DNA from: Phylloscopus collybita
Lineage: Eukaryota > Chordata > Aves > Passeriformes > Phylloscopidae
Reading direction: 5' to 3'
NCBI GenBank assembly: GCA_027886175.1
Contig: JAJNNQ010000139.1
Span: forward strand, 682,001 to 746,000
DNA: 64,000 bases
The notes beneath the pieces were generated by a model. That model searched no databases. It worked only from the letters and a program-made list of their open reading frames with translations, and had not been told where the DNA came from. Position numbers and translations under genes: made by a program. Of this stretch, positions 10,531 to 23,874 are shown one piece after another; the first letter of the stretch is position 1; each line of letters starts with the position of its first letter.

Positions 10531-12483
10531 GTGATGCTGTTGTGGAAAAGGCAGGAAAGTGGCTGCAAAAGCGTTTTGGCTTGCTGGAAGCAGCAGCAAG
10601 CACGCGGGCTTCTCTGCACGCTGCAAACACCAAACAGAAGCACCTACACGGCGAGAGGAGACGGCCTGACACCTGCTGCACTCAGTACAGCTCTGGGCTG
10701 CTGCCAGGAAAGGTATTTCAAGGAACTAGCCACGGGGACTCTGCACTGTGCTGGGACAGTTTCTACAAGGTGACCAGAAGCTGTTCGCCAGCACCCGCTT
10801 GCAGTGACCGAGTTCGGCTTTCCACGTTCTTCCCCGGCTCTCTTTCGCTTCTCCGCACAAGCTGCGGCTGTACCGAAGACGCCGCTGGCTGTGCTTCCGC
10901 GAAGCGCTGCTTTCTCGGCAAAACGCAGCTTCTCGTTCTTGACAGCTCTGCTATGCAGAAGCACAGGAAAGCCGGCAGAGCTGCTCCTCTAGCTGCTCTA
11001 CGCAGAGGCAACTGTAAATCAGCTAGACAGTGATCCTGTTGTGGAAAAGGCAGGAAAGTGGCTGCAAAAGCGTTTTGGCTTGCTGGAAGCAGCAGCATGC
11101 ACGCAGGCTTCTCTGCACGCTGCAAACACAAAACAGAAGCACCTACACGGCAAGAGGAGACGGCCTGACACCTGCTGCACTCAGTACAGCTCTGGGCTGC
11201 TGCCAGGAAAGGTATTTCAAGGAACTAGCCACGGGGACTCTGCACTGTGCTGGGACAGTTTCTACAAGGTGACCAGAAGCTGTTCGCCAGCACCCGCTTG
11301 CAGCGACCGAGTTCGGCTTTCCACGTTCTTCCCCGGCTCTCTTTCGCTTCTCCGCACAAGCTGCGGCTGTACCGAAGACGCCGCTGGCTGTGCTTCCGCG
11401 AAGCGCTGCTTTCTCGGCAAAACGCAGCTTCTCGTTCTTGACAGCTCTGCTATGCAGAAGCACAGGAAAGCCGGCAGAGCTGCTCCTCTAGCTGCTCTAC
11501 GCAGAGGCAACTGTAAATCAGCTAGACAGTGATGCTGTTGTGGAAAAGGCAGGAAAGTGGCTGCAAAAGCGTTTTGGCTTGCTGGAAGCAGCAGCAAGCA
11601 CGCGGGCTTCTCTGCACGCTGCAAACACAAAACAGAAGCACCTACACGGCGAGAGGAGACTGCCTGACGCCTGCTGCACTCAGTACAGCTCTGGGCTGCT
11701 GCCAGGAAAGGTATTTCAAGGAACTAGCCACGGGGACTCTGCACTGTGCTGGGACAGTTTCTACAAGGTGACCAGAAGCTGTTCGCCAGCACCCGCTTGC
11801 AGCGACCGAGTTCGGCTTTCCACGTTCTTCCCCGGCTCTCTTTCGCTTCTCCGCACAAGCTGCGGCTGTACCGAAGACGCCGCTGGCTCGTTCTTGACAG
11901 CTCTGCTATGCAGAAGCACAGGAAAGCCGGCAGAGCTGCTCCTCTAGCTGCTCTACGCAGAGGCAACTGTAAATCAGCTAGACAGTGATGCTGTTGTGGA
12001 AAAGGCAGGAAAGTGGCTGCAAAAGCGTTTTGGCTTGCTGGAATCAGCAGCAAGCACGCGGGCTTCTCTGCACGCTGCAAACACAAAACAGAAGCACCTA
12101 CACGGCGAGAGGAGACGGCCTGACACCTGCTGCACTCAGTACAGCTCTGGGCTGCTGCCAGGAAAGGTATTTCAAGGAACTAGCCACGGGGACTCTGCAC
12201 TGTGCTGGGAGAGTTTCTACAAGGTGACCAGAAGCTGTTCGCCAGCACCCGCTTGCAGCGACCGAGTTCGGCTTTCCACGTTCTTCCCCGGCTCTCTTTC
12301 GCTTCTCCGCACAAGCTGCGGCTGTACCGAAGACGCCGCTGGCTGTGCTTCCGCGAAGCGCTGCTTTCTCGGCAAAACGCAGCTTCTCGTTCTTGACAGC
12401 TCTGCTATGCAGAAGCACAGGAAAGCCGGCAGAGCTGCTCCTCTAGCTGCTCTACGCAGAGGCAACTGTAAATCAGCTAGACA
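9034..12483 (+). repeat. Duplicated 7-unit block B, copy 1 (M19-M25)
   Basis: M19 6G,101C,133G; M20 6G,69T,76A,133G; M21 6G,56T,57A,141G,203T; M22 6G,101C,133G,275T; M23 6C,69T,76A,123A,133G; M24 6G,141G, deleted; M25 6G,60T,133G,227G. Copy 2 is 23376-26825 (M48-M54), 14342 bp downstream and also 3450 bp long. Differences: u275T and u123A are private to copy 1, u6 differs in the deleted unit, and u133 differs in the last unit. Confidence 0.88.
11529..11984 (+). repeat. Shortened 456-bp unit M24
   Basis: Same deletion of u361-u403 as M11, joined between 11888 and 11889, with u6G and u141G. The u56 base is the common G here, unlike M11. It is followed directly by a u60T unit (M25), as in four of the five cases. 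Confidence 0.97.
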
Positions 12484-15434
12484 GTGATCCTGTTGTGGAA
12501 AAGGCAGGAAAGTGGCTGCAAAAGCGTTTTGGCTTGCTGGAAGCAGCAGCAAGCACGCGGGCTTCTCTGCACGCTGCAAACACAAAACAGAAGCACCTAC
12601 ACGGCGAGAGGAGACTGCCTGACACCTGCTGCACTCAGTACAGCTCTGGGCTGCTGCCAGGAAAGGTATTTCAAGGAACTAGCCACGGGGACTCTGCACT
12701 GTGCTGGGACAGTTTCTACAAGGTGACCAGAAGCTGTTCGCCAGCACCCGCTTGCAGCGACCGAGTTCGGCTTTCCACGTTCTTCCCCGGCTCTCTTTCG
12801 CTTCTCCGCACAAGCTGCGGCTGTACCGAAGACGCCGCTGGCTGTGCTTCCGCGAAGCGCTGCTTTCTCGGCAAAACGCAGCTTCTCGTTCTTGACAGCT
12901 CTGCTATGCAGAAGCACAGGAAAGCCGGCAGAGCTGCTCCTCTAGCTGCTCTACGCAGAGGCAACTGTAAATCAGCTAGACAGTGATCCTGTTGTGGAAT
13001 AGGCAAGAAAGTGGCTGCAAAAGCGTTTTGGCTTGCTGGAAGCAGCAGCAAGCACGCGGGCTTCTCTGCACGCTGCAAACACAAAATAGAAGCACCTACA
13101 CGGCGAGAGGATACTGCCTGACACCTGCTGCACTCAGTACAGCTCTGGGCTGCTGCCAGGAAAGGTATTTCAAGGAACTCGCCACGGGGACTCTGCACTG
13201 TGCTGGGACAGTTTCTACAAGGTGACCAGAAGCTGTTCGCCAGCACCCGCTTGCAGCGACCGAGTTCGGCTTTCCACGTTCTTCCCCGGCTCTCTTTCGC
13301 TTCTCCGCACAAGCTGCGGCTGTACCGAAGACGCCGCTGGCTGTGCTTCCGCGAAGCGCTGCTTTCTCGGCAAAACGCAGCTTCTCGTTCTTGACAGCTC
13401 TGCTATGCAGAAGCACAGGAAAGCCGGCAGAGCTGCTCCTCTAGCTGCTCTACGCAGAGGCAACTGTAAATCAGCTAGACAGTGATGCTGTTGTGGAAAA
13501 GGCAGGAAAGTGGCTGCAAAAGCGTTTTGGCTTGCTGGAAGCAGCAGCATGCACGCAGGCTTCTCTGCACGCTGCAAAGACAAAACAGAAGCACCTACAC
13601 GGCGAGAGGAGACGGCCTGACACCTGCTGCACTCAGTACAGCTCTGGGCTGCTGCCAGGAAAGGTATTTCAAGGAACTAGCCACGGGGACTCTGCACTGT
13701 GCTGGGACAGTTTCTACAAGGTGACCAGAAGCTGTTCGCCAGCACCCGCTTGCAGCGACCGAGTTCGGCTTTCCACGTTCTTCCCCGGCTCTCTTTCGCT
13801 TCTCCGCACAAGCTGCGGCTGTACCGAAGACGCCGCTGGCTGTGCTTCCGCGAAGCGCTGCTTTCTCGGCAAAACGCAGCTTCTCGTTCTTGACAGCTCT
13901 GCTATGCAGAAGCACAGGAAAGCCGGCAGAGCTGCTCCTCTAGCTGCTCTACGCAGAGGCAACTGTAAATCAGCTAGACAGTGATGCTGTTGTGGAAAAG
14001 GCAGGAAAGTGGCTGCAAAAGCGTTTTGGCTTGCTGGAAGCAGCAGCAAGCACGCGGGCTTCTCTGCACGCTGCAAACACCAAACAGAAGCACCTACACG
14101 GCGAGAGGAGACGGCCTGACACCTGCTGCACTCAGTACAGCTCTGGGCTGCTGCCAGGAAAGGTATTTCAAGGAACTAGCCACGGGGACTCTGCACTGTG
14201 CTGGGACAGTTTCTACAAGGTGACCAGAAGCTGTTCGCCAGCACCCGCTTGCAGCGACCGAGTTCGGCTTTCCACGTTCTTCCCCGGCTCTCTTTCGCTT
14301 CTCCGCACAAGCTGCGGCTGTACCGAAGACGCCGCTGGCTGTGCTTCCGCGAAGCGCTGCTTTCTCGGCAAAACGCAGCTTCTCGTTCTTGACAGCTCTG
14401 CTATGCAGAAGCACAGGAAAGCCGGCAGAGCTGCTCCTCTAGCTGCTCTACGCAGAGGCAACTGTAAATCAGCTAGACAGTGATCCTGTTGTGGAAAAGG
14501 CAGGAAAGTGGCTGCAAAAGCGTTTTGGCTTGCTGGAAGCAGCAGCATGCACGCAGGCTTCTCTGCACGCTGCAAACACAAAACAGAAGCACCTACACGG
14601 CGAGAGGAGACGGCCTGACACCTGCTGCACTCAGTACAGCTCTGGGCTGCTGCCAGGAAAGGTATTTCAAGGAACTAGCCACGGGGACTCTGCACTGTGC
14701 TGGGACAGTTTCTACAAGGTGACCAGAAGCTGTTCGCCAGCACCCGCTTGCAGCGACCGAGTTCGGCTTTCCACGTTCTTCCCCGGCTCTCTTTCGCTTC
14801 TCCGCACAAGCTGCGGCTGTACCGAAGACGCCGCTGGCTGTGCTTCCGCGAAGCGCTGCTTTCTCGGCAAAACGCAGCTTCTCGTTCTTGACAGCTCTGC
14901 TATGCAGAAGCACAGGAAAGCCGGCAGAGCTGCTCCTCTAGCTGCTCTACGCAGAGGCAACTGTAAATCAGCTAGACAGTGATGCTGTTGTGGAAAAGGC
15001 AGGAAAGTGGCTGCAAAAGCGTTTTGGCTTGCTGGAAGCAGCAGCAAGCACGCGGGCTTCTCTGCACGCTGCAAACACAAAACAGAAGCACCTACACGGC
15101 GAGAGGAGACTGCCTGACGCCTGCTGCACTCAGTACAGCTCTGGGCTGCTGCCAGGAAAGGTATTTCAAGGAACTAGCCACGGGGACTCTGCACTGTGCT
15201 GGGACAGTTTCTACAAGGTGACCAGAAGCTGTTCGCCAGCACCCGCTTGCAGCGACCGAGTTCGGCTTTCCACGTTCTTCCCCGGCTCTCTTTCGCTTCT
15301 CCGCACAAGCTGCGGCTGTACCGAAGACGCCGCTGGCTCGTTCTTGACAGCTCTGCTATGCAGAAGCACAGGAAAGCCGGCAGAGCTGCTCCTCTAGCTG
15401 CTCTACGCAGAGGCAACTGTAAATCAGCTAGACA
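11985..15434 (+). repeat. 7-unit HOR (3450 bp), copy 1 (M25-M31)
   Basis: Order: M25 6G,60T,133G,227G; M26 6C only; M27 6C,18T,24A,105T,130T,198C; M28 6G,69T,76A,98G,133G; M29 6G,101C,133G; M30 6C,69T,76A,133G; M31 6G,141G and deleted (join at 15338/15339). The length is 6 x 499 + 456 = 3450 bp. The next 3450 bp repeat this series and differ only at u133 of the first unit. The u98G change (GCAAAGAC) is found only in M28 and M35, so it proves the tandem duplication. Confidence 0.95.
14979..15434 (+). repeat. Shortened 456-bp unit M31
   Basis: Deletion of u361-u403 joined at 15338/15339, with u6G and u141G. It is the last unit of the first 7-unit HOR copy and is identical at tracked sites to M24 and M38. 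Confidence 0.97.
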
Positions 15435-18400
15435 GTGATGCTGTTGTGGAAAAGGCAGGAAAGTGGCTGCAAAAGCGTTTTGGCTTGCTGGAATCAGCAG
15501 CAAGCACGCGGGCTTCTCTGCACGCTGCAAACACAAAACAGAAGCACCTACACGGCGAGAGGAGACTGCCTGACACCTGCTGCACTCAGTACAGCTCTGG
15601 GCTGCTGCCAGGAAAGGTATTTCAAGGAACTAGCCACGGGGACTCTGCACTGTGCTGGGAGAGTTTCTACAAGGTGACCAGAAGCTGTTCGCCAGCACCC
15701 GCTTGCAGCGACCGAGTTCGGCTTTCCACGTTCTTCCCCGGCTCTCTTTCGCTTCTCCGCACAAGCTGCGGCTGTACCGAAGACGCCGCTGGCTGTGCTT
15801 CCGCGAAGCGCTGCTTTCTCGGCAAAACGCAGCTTCTCGTTCTTGACAGCTCTGCTATGCAGAAGCACAGGAAAGCCGGCAGAGCTGCTCCTCTAGCTGC
15901 TCTACGCAGAGGCAACTGTAAATCAGCTAGACAGTGATCCTGTTGTGGAAAAGGCAGGAAAGTGGCTGCAAAAGCGTTTTGGCTTGCTGGAAGCAGCAGC
16001 AAGCACGCGGGCTTCTCTGCACGCTGCAAACACAAAACAGAAGCACCTACACGGCGAGAGGAGACTGCCTGACACCTGCTGCACTCAGTACAGCTCTGGG
16101 CTGCTGCCAGGAAAGGTATTTCAAGGAACTAGCCACGGGGACTCTGCACTGTGCTGGGACAGTTTCTACAAGGTGACCAGAAGCTGTTCGCCAGCACCCG
16201 CTTGCAGCGACCGAGTTCGGCTTTCCACGTTCTTCCCCGGCTCTCTTTCGCTTCTCCGCACAAGCTGCGGCTGTACCGAAGACGCCGCTGGCTGTGCTTC
16301 CGCGAAGCGCTGCTTTCTCGGCAAAACGCAGCTTCTCGTTCTTGACAGCTCTGCTATGCAGAAGCACAGGAAAGCCGGCAGAGCTGCTCCTCTAGCTGCT
16401 CTACGCAGAGGCAACTGTAAATCAGCTAGACAGTGATCCTGTTGTGGAATAGGCAAGAAAGTGGCTGCAAAAGCGTTTTGGCTTGCTGGAAGCAGCAGCA
16501 AGCACGCGGGCTTCTCTGCACGCTGCAAACACAAAATAGAAGCACCTACACGGCGAGAGGATACTGCCTGACACCTGCTGCACTCAGTACAGCTCTGGGC
16601 TGCTGCCAGGAAAGGTATTTCAAGGAACTCGCCACGGGGACTCTGCACTGTGCTGGGACAGTTTCTACAAGGTGACCAGAAGCTGTTCGCCAGCACCCGC
16701 TTGCAGCGACCGAGTTCGGCTTTCCACGTTCTTCCCCGGCTCTCTTTCGCTTCTCCGCACAAGCTGCGGCTGTACCGAAGACGCCGCTGGCTGTGCTTCC
16801 GCGAAGCGCTGCTTTCTCGGCAAAACGCAGCTTCTCGTTCTTGACAGCTCTGCTATGCAGAAGCACAGGAAAGCCGGCAGAGCTGCTCCTCTAGCTGCTC
16901 TACGCAGAGGCAACTGTAAATCAGCTAGACAGTGATGCTGTTGTGGAAAAGGCAGGAAAGTGGCTGCAAAAGCGTTTTGGCTTGCTGGAAGCAGCAGCAT
17001 GCACGCAGGCTTCTCTGCACGCTGCAAAGACAAAACAGAAGCACCTACACGGCGAGAGGAGACGGCCTGACACCTGCTGCACTCAGTACAGCTCTGGGCT
17101 GCTGCCAGGAAAGGTATTTCAAGGAACTAGCCACGGGGACTCTGCACTGTGCTGGGACAGTTTCTACAAGGTGACCAGAAGCTGTTCGCCAGCACCCGCT
17201 TGCAGCGACCGAGTTCGGCTTTCCACGTTCTTCCCCGGCTCTCTTTCGCTTCTCCGCACAAGCTGCGGCTGTACCGAAGACGCCGCTGGCTGTGCTTCCG
17301 CGAAGCGCTGCTTTCTCGGCAAAACGCAGCTTCTCGTTCTTGACAGCTCTGCTATGCAGAAGCACAGGAAAGCCGGCAGAGCTGCTCCTCTAGCTGCTCT
17401 ACGCAGAGGCAACTGTAAATCAGCTAGACAGTGATGCTGTTGTGGAAAAGGCAGGAAAGTGGCTGCAAAAGCGTTTTGGCTTGCTGGAAGCAGCAGCAAG
17501 CACGCGGGCTTCTCTGCACGCTGCAAACACCAAACAGAAGCACCTACACGGCGAGAGGAGACGGCCTGACACCTGCTGCACTCAGTACAGCTCTGGGCTG
17601 CTGCCAGGAAAGGTATTTCAAGGAACTAGCCACGGGGACTCTGCACTGTGCTGGGACAGTTTCTACAAGGTGACCAGAAGCTGTTCGCCAGCACCCGCTT
17701 GCAGCGACCGAGTTCGGCTTTCCACGTTCTTCCCCGGCTCTCTTTCGCTTCTCCGCACAAGCTGCGGCTGTACCGAAGACGCCGCTGGCTGTGCTTCCGC
17801 GAAGCGCTGCTTTCTCGGCAAAACGCAGCTTCTCGTTCTTGACAGCTCTGCTATGCAGAAGCACAGGAAAGCCGGCAGAGCTGCTCCTCTAGCTGCTCTA
17901 CGCAGAGGCAACTGTAAATCAGCTAGACAGTGATCCTGTTGTGGAAAAGGCAGGAAAGTGGCTGCAAAAGCGTTTTGGCTTGCTGGAAGCAGCAGCATGC
18001 ACGCAGGCTTCTCTGCACGCTGCAAACACAAAACAGAAGCACCTACACGGCGAGAGGAGACGGCCTGACACCTGCTGCACTCAGTACAGCTCTGGGCTGC
18101 TGCCAGGAAAGGTATTTCAAGGAACTAGCCACGGGGACTCTGCACTGTGCTGGGACAGTTTCTACAAGGTGACCAGAAGCTGTTCGCCAGCACCCGCTTG
18201 CAGCGACCGAGTTCGGCTTTCCACGTTCTTCCCCGGCTCTCTTTCGCTTCTCCGCACAAGCTGCGGCTGTACCGAAGACGCCGCTGGCTGTGCTTCCGCG
18301 AAGCGCTGCTTTCTCGGCAAAACGCAGCTTCTCGTTCTTGACAGCTCTGCTATGCAGAAGCACAGGAAAGCCGGCAGAGCTGCTCCTCTAGCTGCTCTAC

Positions 18401-18884
18401 GCAGAGGCAACTGTAAATCAGCTAGACAGTGATGCTGTTGTGGAAAAGGCAGGAAAGTGGCTGCAAAAGCGTTTTGGCTTGCTGGAAGCAGCAGCAAGCA
18501 CGCGGGCTTCTCTGCACGCTGCAAACACAAAACAGAAGCACCTACACGGCGAGAGGAGACTGCCTGACGCCTGCTGCACTCAGTACAGCTCTGGGCTGCT
18601 GCCAGGAAAGGTATTTCAAGGAACTAGCCACGGGGACTCTGCACTGTGCTGGGACAGTTTCTACAAGGTGACCAGAAGCTGTTCGCCAGCACCCGCTTGC
18701 AGCGACCGAGTTCGGCTTTCCACGTTCTTCCCCGGCTCTCTTTCGCTTCTCCGCACAAGCTGCGGCTGTACCGAAGACGCCGCTGGCTCGTTCTTGACAG
18801 CTCTGCTATGCAGAAGCACAGGAAAGCCGGCAGAGCTGCTCCTCTAGCTGCTCTACGCAGAGGCAACTGTAAATCAGCTAGACA
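15435..18884 (+). repeat. 7-unit HOR (3450 bp), copy 2 (M32-M38)
   Basis: Order: M32 6G,60T,227G; M33 6C only; M34 6C,18T,24A,105T,130T,198C; M35 6G,69T,76A,98G,133G; M36 6G,101C,133G; M37 6C,69T,76A,133G; M38 6G,141G and deleted (join at 18788/18789). Only u133 of the first unit differs from copy 1. The series stops here: the following unit M39 is a plain u6C unit rather than a u60T unit. Confidence 0.95.
18429..18884 (+). repeat. Shortened 456-bp unit M38
   Basis: Deletion of u361-u403 joined at 18788/18789, with u6G and u141G. It ends the second 7-unit HOR copy and is the only short unit not followed by a u60T unit. Confidence 0.97.
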
Positions 18885-20381
18885 GTGATCCTGTTGTGGA
18901 AAAGGCAGGAAAGTGGCTGCAAAAGCGTTTTGGCTTGCTGGAAGCAGCAGCAAGCACGCGGGCTTCTCTGCACGCTGCAAACACAAAACAGAAGCACCTA
19001 CACGGCGAGAGGAGACTGCCTGACACCTGCTGCACTCAGTACAGCTCTGGGCTGCTGCCAGGAAAGGTATTTCAAGGAACTAGCCACGGGGACTCTGCAC
19101 TGTGCTGGGACAGTTTCTACAAGGTGACCAGAAGCTGTTCGCCAGCACCCGCTTGCAGCGACCGAGTTCGGCTTTCCACGTTCTTCCCCGGCTCTCTTTC
19201 GCTTCTCCGCACAAGCTGCGGCTGTACCGAAGACGCCGCTGGCTGTGCTTCCGCGAAGCGCTGCTTTCTCGGCAAAACGCAGCTTCTCGTTCTTGACAGC
19301 TCTGCTATGCAGAAGCACAGGAAAGCCGGCAGAGCTGCTCCTCTAGCTGCTCTACGCAGAGGCAACTGTAAATCAGCTAGACAGTGATCCTGTTGTGGAA
19401 AAGGCAGGAAAGTGGCTGCAAAAGCGTTTTGGCTTGCTGGAAGCAGCAGCAAGCACGCGGGCTTCTCTGCACGCTGCAAACACAAAACAGAAGCACCTAC
19501 ACGGCGAGAGGAGACTGCCTGACACCTGCTGCACTCAGTACAGCTCTGGGCTGCTGCCAGGAAAGGTATTTCAAGGAACTAGCCACGGGGACTCTGCACT
19601 GTGCTGGGACAGTTTCTACAAGGTGACCAGAAGCTGTTCGCCAGCACCCGCTTGCAGCGACCGAGTTCGGCTTTCCACGTTCTTCCCCGGCTCTCTTTCG
19701 CTTCTCCGCACAAGCTGCGGCTGTACCGAAGACGCCGCTGGCTGTGCTTCCGCGAAGCGCTGCTTTCTCGGCAAAACGCAGCTTCTCGTTCTTGACAGCT
19801 CTGCTATGCAGAAGCACAGGAAAGCCGGCAGAGCTGCTCCTCTAGCTGCTCTACGCAGAGGCAACTGTAAATCAGCTAGACAGTGATCCTGTTGTGGAAA
19901 AGGCAGGAAAGTGGCTGCAAAAGCGTTTTGGCTTGCTGGAAGCAGCAGCAAGCACGCGGGCTTCTCTGCACGCTGCAAACACAAAACAGAAGCACCTACA
20001 CGGCGAGAGGAGACTGCCTGACACCTGCTGCACTCAGTACAGCTCTGGGCTGCTGCCAGGAAAGGTATTTCAAGGAACTAGCCACGGGGACTCTGCACTG
20101 TGCTGGGACAGTTTCTACAAGGTGACCAGAAGCTGTTCGCCAGCACCCGCTTGCAGCGACCGAGTTCGGCTTTCCACGTTCTTCCCCGGCTCTCTTTCGC
20201 TTCTCCGCACAAGCTGCGGCTGTACCGAAGACGCCGCTGGCTGTGCTTCCGCGAAGCGCTGCTTTCTCGGCAAAACGCAGCTTCTCGTTCTTGACAGCTC
20301 TGCTATGCAGAAGCACAGGAAAGCCGGCAGAGCTGCTCCTCTAGCTGCTCTACGCAGAGGCAACTGTAAATCAGCTAGACA
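18885..20381 (+). repeat. Run of three identical plain units (M39-M41)
   Basis: M39, M40 and M41 all carry u6C and the common base at every other tracked site. Three consecutive identical units suggest a very recent monomer-level expansion between the 7-unit HOR and duplicated block A. The next unit, M42, adds only u90A. Confidence 0.88.
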
Positions 20382-23300
20382 GTGATCCTGTTGTGGAAAA
20401 GGCAGGAAAGTGGCTGCAAAAGCGTTTTGGCTTGCTGGAAGCAGCAGCAAGCACGCGGGCTTCTCTGCACACTGCAAACACAAAACAGAAGCACCTACAC
20501 GGCGAGAGGAGACTGCCTGACACCTGCTGCACTCAGTACAGCTCTGGGCTGCTGCCAGGAAAGGTATTTCAAGGAACTAGCCACGGGGACTCTGCACTGT
20601 GCTGGGACAGTTTCTACAAGGTGACCAGAAGCTGTTCGCCAGCACCCGCTTGCAGCGACCGAGTTCGGCTTTCCACGTTCTTCCCCGGCTCTCTTTCGCT
20701 TCTCCGCACAAGCTGCGGCTGTACCGAAGACGCCGCTGGCTGTGCTTCCGCGAAGCGCTGCTTTCTCGGCAAAACGCAGCTTCTCGTTCTTGACAGCTCT
20801 GCTATGCAGAAGCACAGGAAAGCCGGCAGAGCTGCTCCTCTAGCTGCTCTACGCAGAGGCAACTGTAAATCAGCTAGACAGTGATGCTGTTGTGGAAAAG
20901 GCAGGAAAGTGGCTGCAAAAGCGTTTTGGCTTGCTGGAAGCAGCAGCAAGCACGCGGGCTTCTCTGCACGCTGCAAACACCAAACAGAAGCACCTACACG
21001 GCGAGAGGAGACGGCCTGACACCTGCTGCACTCAGTACAGCTCTGGGCTGCTGCCAGGAAAGGTATTTCAAGGAACTAGCCACGGGGACTCTGCACTGTG
21101 CTGGGACAGTTTCTACAAGGTGACCAGAAGCTGTTCGCCAGCACCCGCTTGCAGCGACCGAGTTCGGCTTTCCACGTTCTTCCCCGGCTCTCTTTCGCTT
21201 CTCCGCACAAGCTGCGGCTGTACCGAAGACGCCGCTGGCTGTGCTTCCGCGAAGCGCTGCTTTCTCGGCAAAACGCAGCTTCTCGTTCTTGACAGCTCTG
21301 CTATGCAGAAGCACAGGAAAGCCGGCAGAGCTGCTCCTCTAGCTGCTCTACGCAGAGGCAACTGTAAATCAGCTAGACAGTGATCCTGTTGTGGAATAGG
21401 CAAGAAAGTGGCTGCAAAAGCGTTTTGGCTTGCTGGAAGCAGCAGCAAGCACGCGGGCTTCTCTGCACGCTGCAAACACAAAACAGAAGCACCTACACGG
21501 CGAGAGGATACTGCCTGACACCTGCTGCACTCAGTACAGCTCTGGGCTGCTGCCAGGAAAGGTATTTCAAGGAACTAGCCACGGGGACTCTGCACTGTGC
21601 TGGGAGAGTTTCTACAAGGTGACCAGAAGCTGTTCGCCAGCACCCGCTTGCAGCGACCGAGTTCGGCTTTCCACGTTCTTCCCCGGCTCTCTTTCGCTTC
21701 TCCGCACAAGCTGCGGCTGTACCGAAGACGCCGCTGGCTGTGCTTCCGCGAAGCGCTGCTTTCTCGGCAAAACGCAGCTTCTCGTTCTTGACAGCTCTGC
21801 TATGCAGAAGCACAGGAAAGCCGGCAGAGCTGCTCCTCTAGCTGCTCTACGCAGAGGCAACTGTAAATCAGCTAGACAGTGATCCTGTTGTGGAAAAGGC
21901 AGGAAAGTGGCTGCAAAAGCGTTTTGGCTTGCTTAAAGCAGCAGCAAGCACGCGGGCTTCTCTGCACGCTGCAAACACAAAACAGAAGCACCTACACGGC
22001 GAGAGGAGACTGCCTGACACCTGCTGCACTCAGTACAGCTCTGGGCTGCTGCCAGGAAAGGTATTTCAAGGAACTAGCCACGGGGACTCTGCACTGTGCT
22101 GGGACAGTTTCTACAAGGTGACCAGAAGCTGTTCGCCAGCACCCGCTTGCAGCGACCGAGTTCAACTTTCCACGTTCTTCCCCGGCTCTCTTTCGCTTCT
22201 CCGCACAAGCTGCGGCTGTACCGAAGACGCCGCTGGCTGTGCTTCCGCGAAGCGCTGCTTTCTCGGCAAAACGCAGCTTCTCGTTCTTGACAGCTCTGCT
22301 ATGCAGAAGCACAGGAAAGCCGGCAGAGCTGCTCCTCTAGCTGCTCTACGCAGAGGCAACTGTAAATCAGCTAGACAGTGATCCTGTTGTGGAATAGGCA
22401 AGAAAGTGGCTGCAAAAGCGTTTTGGCTTGCTGGAAGCAGCAGCAAGCACGCGGGCTTCTCTGCACGCTGCAAACACAAAACAGAAGCACCTACACGGCG
22501 AGAGGATACTGCCTGACACCTGCTGCACTCAGTACAGCTCTGGGCTGCTGCCAGGAAAGGTATTTCAAGGAACTCGCCACGGGGACTCTGCACTGTGCTG
22601 GGAGAGTTTCTACAAGGTGACCAGAAGCTGTTCGCCAGCACCCGCTTGCAGCGACCGAGTTCGGCTTTCCACGTTCTTCCCCGGCTCTCTTTCGCTTCTC
22701 CGCACAAGCTGCGGCTGTACCGAAGACGCCGCTGGCTGTGCTTCCGCGAAGCGCTGCTTTCTCGGCAAAACGCAGCTTCTCGTTCTTGACAGCTCTGCTA
22801 TGCAGAAGCACAGGAAAGCCGGCAGAGCTGCTCCTCTAGCTGCTCTACGCAGAGGCAACTGTAAATCAGCTAGACAGTGATCCTGTTGTGGAAAAGGCAG
22901 GAAAGTGGCTGCAAAAGCGTTTTGGCTTGCTGGAAGCAGCAGCAAGCACGCGGGCTTCTCTGCACGCTGCAAACACAAAACAGAAGCACCTACACGGCGA
23001 GAGGAGACTGCCTGACACCTGCTGCACTCAGTACAGCTCTGGGCTGCTGCCAGGAAAGGTATTTCAAGGAACTAGCCACGGGGACTCTGCACTGTGCTGG
23101 GACAGTTTCTACAAGGTGACCAGAAGCTGTTCGCCAGCACCCGCTTGCAGCGACCGAGTTCGGCTTTCCACGTTCTTCCCCGGCTCTCTTTCGCTTCTCC
23201 GCACAAGCTGCGGCTGTACCGAAGACGCCGCTGGCTGTGCTTCCGCGAAGCGCTGCTTTCTCGGCAAAACGCAGCTTCTCGTTCTTGACAGCTCTGCTAT

Positions 23301-23874
23301 GCAGAAGCACAGGAAAGCCGGCAGAGCTGCTCCTCTAGCTGCTCTACGCAGAGGCAACTGTAAATCAGCTAGACAGTGATGCTGTTGTGGAAAAGGCAGG
23401 AAAGTGGCTGCAAAAGCGTTTTGGCTTGCTGGAAGCAGCAGCAAGCACGCGGGCTTCTCTGCACGCTGCAAACACCAAACAGAAGCACCTACACGGCGAG
23501 AGGAGACGGCCTGACACCTGCTGCACTCAGTACAGCTCTGGGCTGCTGCCAGGAAAGGTATTTCAAGGAACTAGCCACGGGGACTCTGCACTGTGCTGGG
23601 ACAGTTTCTACAAGGTGACCAGAAGCTGTTCGCCAGCACCCGCTTGCAGCGACCGAGTTCGGCTTTCCACGTTCTTCCCCGGCTCTCTTTCGCTTCTCCG
23701 CACAAGCTGCGGCTGTACCGAAGACGCCGCTGGCTGTGCTTCCGCGAAGCGCTGCTTTCTCGGCAAAACGCAGCTTCTCGTTCTTGACAGCTCTGCTATG
23801 CAGAAGCACAGGAAAGCCGGCAGAGCTGCTCCTCTAGCTGCTCTACGCAGAGGCAACTGTAAATCAGCTAGACA
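20382..23874 (+). repeat. Duplicated 7-unit block A, copy 2 (M42-M48)
   Basis: M42 6C,90A; M43 6G,101C,133G; M44 6C,18T,24A,130T,227G; M45 6C,56T,57A,286A,287A; M46 6C,18T,24A,130T,198C,227G; M47 6C only; M48 6G,101C,133G. It matches 1093-4585 at all tracked sites. The u90A change (CTGCACACTG) occurs only in M3 and M42, and u56T,57A combined with u286A,287A occurs only in M6 and M45, so the relation is direct. Confidence 0.92.
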
